A stretch of DNA of 64,000 bases from Halomonas korlensis (GTDB lineage Bacteria; Pseudomonadota; Gammaproteobacteria; Pseudomonadales; Halomonadaceae), in contig NZ_FPBP01000011.1 in assembly GCF_900116705.1 (NCBI RefSeq), positions 62,001 to 126,000 on the forward strand. Reading direction: 5' to 3'. A program made the position numbers and the translations under genes. Of the stretch, positions 63,171 through 64,000 are shown in pieces. The notes beneath the pieces were generated by a model that was not told where the DNA came from, made no database searches, and saw nothing but the letters and a program-made list of their open reading frames with translations. The number at the start of each line of letters is the position of its first letter. The stretch's first letter is position 1.

Positions 63171-63343
63171 GCGGGTCTCGTTCAAAATGCCGAGCGGCCA
63201 GCATAACGGCTCGGCCTTCCCGGGCAAAGCGCCCGATCAGGCCATGGCGCCTCGCGGCCTCGTGCTGTGTTAGAATCTTGCGCTCCGAAAGCCGGGTGGC
63301 ACAGCACCCGAGCGCCGTTTACCTGAGTGAAGACGCCGACTGC

Positions 63344-64000
63344 ATGACGCTGCTTGCCCTGGGAATCAATCACCGAACCGCCACCGTGGAGGTGCGCGAA
63401 CAGGTCGCCTTTTCGCCCGCTCAGCTTGCGGCGGCGCTGGGGGAGCTGCGCGGCCTGCCCGAGATCAAGGAGGCGGCAGTCCTCTCGACCTGCAATCGCA
63501 CCGAACTCTACTGCATCGCCGATGCCAATGGTGAGCAGGTGATACTCGACTGGTTGGGGCGTTACCACGGTCTGCAGCCGGAGGAGCTGATCCGCTGTGC
63601 CTACCATTATCTGGAAAACGATGCTGCCCGGCACCTGATGCGCGTAGCGGTCGGCCTCGATTCCATGGTGCTCGGCGAGCCGCAGATCCTCGGCCAGCTC
63701 AAGGACGCCTACCAGAGCGCGCGCGAGGCCAAGGGACTGGGTGGCGAGCTGGAGCGTCTCTTTCAGCACACCTTCGCGGTGGCCAAGCAAGTACGCACCG
63801 AGACCGGCATCGGGCGCAACCCGGTGTCGGTGGCCTATGCAGCGGTCAGCCTGGCCAGCCGCATCTTCGGTGACTTCGGCCGCTCTCGGGCCCTGCTGAT
63901 CGGCGCCGGCGAAACTATCGAGCTGGTGGCCCGCCATCTTCATGAAGCCGGCGTACGCCAGTTGACCGTCGCCAATCGCACCCGGGAGCGCGCCGAGCTG
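63344..64000 (+). CDS. hemA: Glutamyl-tRNA reductase (5' part, cut by window edge)
   Basis: The first 219 residues are visible. The enzyme reduces glutamyl-tRNA to glutamate-1-semialdehyde, the first step of tetrapyrrole synthesis, and so also feeds the corrin ring of B12. The N-terminus [22 protein letters not shown], the catalytic cysteine in [11 protein letters not shown] (about 46-56), [20 protein letters not shown] and the NADPH motif [16 protein letters not shown] are intact. The start ATG agrees with the family. The gene continues beyond 64000. Confidence 0.95.
   Translation, partial: MTLLALGINHRTATVEVREQVAFSPAQLAAALGELRGLPEIKEAAVLSTCNRTELYCIADANGEQVILDWLGRYHGLQPEELIRCAYHYLENDAARHLMRVAVGLDSMVLGEPQILGQLKDAYQSAREAKGLGGELERLFQHTFAVAKQVRTETGIGRNPVSVAYAAVSLASRIFGDFGRSRALLIGAGETIELVARHLHEAGVRQLTVANRTRERAEL

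Overview
The window looks like a chromosomal segment of a GC-rich, salt-tolerant gammaproteobacterium, most probably Halomonas or a close relative in the Halomonadaceae. This rests on overall gene content and protein style: a BetIBA osmoprotectant locus with a choline-type binding protein, FadE of Gammaproteobacteria type, a LolB-IspE-Prs-RplY-Pth-YchF block, a long B12 salvage cluster, and Tat-exported sulfite dehydrogenase. The assignment is an inference by recognition; no database search was possible.

Layout. (1) 1-7.1 kb is the right end of an integrated phage-like element: a late-region protein, a lysis cassette (endolysin, two small membrane proteins, overlapping Rz/Rz1 spanins), a modular tail spike, an IS5-family transposase remnant, and a P4-type integrase beside the 3' end of tRNA-Gly(CCC), the likely attachment site. 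(2) 7.4-8.7 kb holds a CBS-domain protein and a Pmp3-like membrane protein. (3) 9.1-17.0 kb is a glycerol uptake and oxidation operon: two ABC ATPases, two permeases, a small DUF2160 membrane protein, a binding protein and GlpD. (4) 17.1-25.1 kb holds a DMT exporter, NAD kinase, a metallophosphatase, a rhomboid protease, a DUF1315/DUF2797 pair, a two-subunit sulfite dehydrogenase and a radical SAM protein behind a consensus LexA box. (5) 25.3-37.8 kb is a cobalamin locus: nucleotide-loop assembly genes (cobT, cobD, cobC, cobU, cobS, alpha-ribazole phosphatase and a divergent CobU-like protein), then a cobalamin riboswitch leading btuB, btuF, btuC, btuD, cobO and cobQ. (6) 37.8-46.2 kb holds a glycerophosphodiesterase, a GNAT-like protein, a quinone reductase, a class III aminotransferase, an SLC13 transporter and FadE. 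(7) 46.4-51.7 kb is betI-betB-betA with a divergent choline-binding protein and a palindromic BetI-type operator between them. (8) 51.7-52.2 kb carries tRNA-Met and three tRNA-Asn genes. (9) 52.4-64 kb is housekeeping: Prc protease, M18 aminopeptidase, a second identical tRNA-Met, YchF, Pth, L25, Prs, IspE, LolB, a TPR lipoprotein and the start of hemA.

How the genes work together. The glycerol operon imports glycerol by ATP hydrolysis and GlpD oxidises glycerol-3-phosphate; no glycerol kinase or GlpR-type regulator lies in the window. The B12 cluster imports corrinoids through TonB and ABC steps, adenosylates them and completes the lower ligand. BetA and BetB oxidise choline to glycine betaine under BetI.

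I found no clear new defence or mobile system. The observations most worth following are the CobU-like protein overlapping the B12 operon, the asymmetric ATPase pair in the glycerol transporter with its 30-bp-spaced direct repeats, the LexA-controlled radical SAM gene, and the lysis-plus-spike module next to the integrase without head or tail genes in between.
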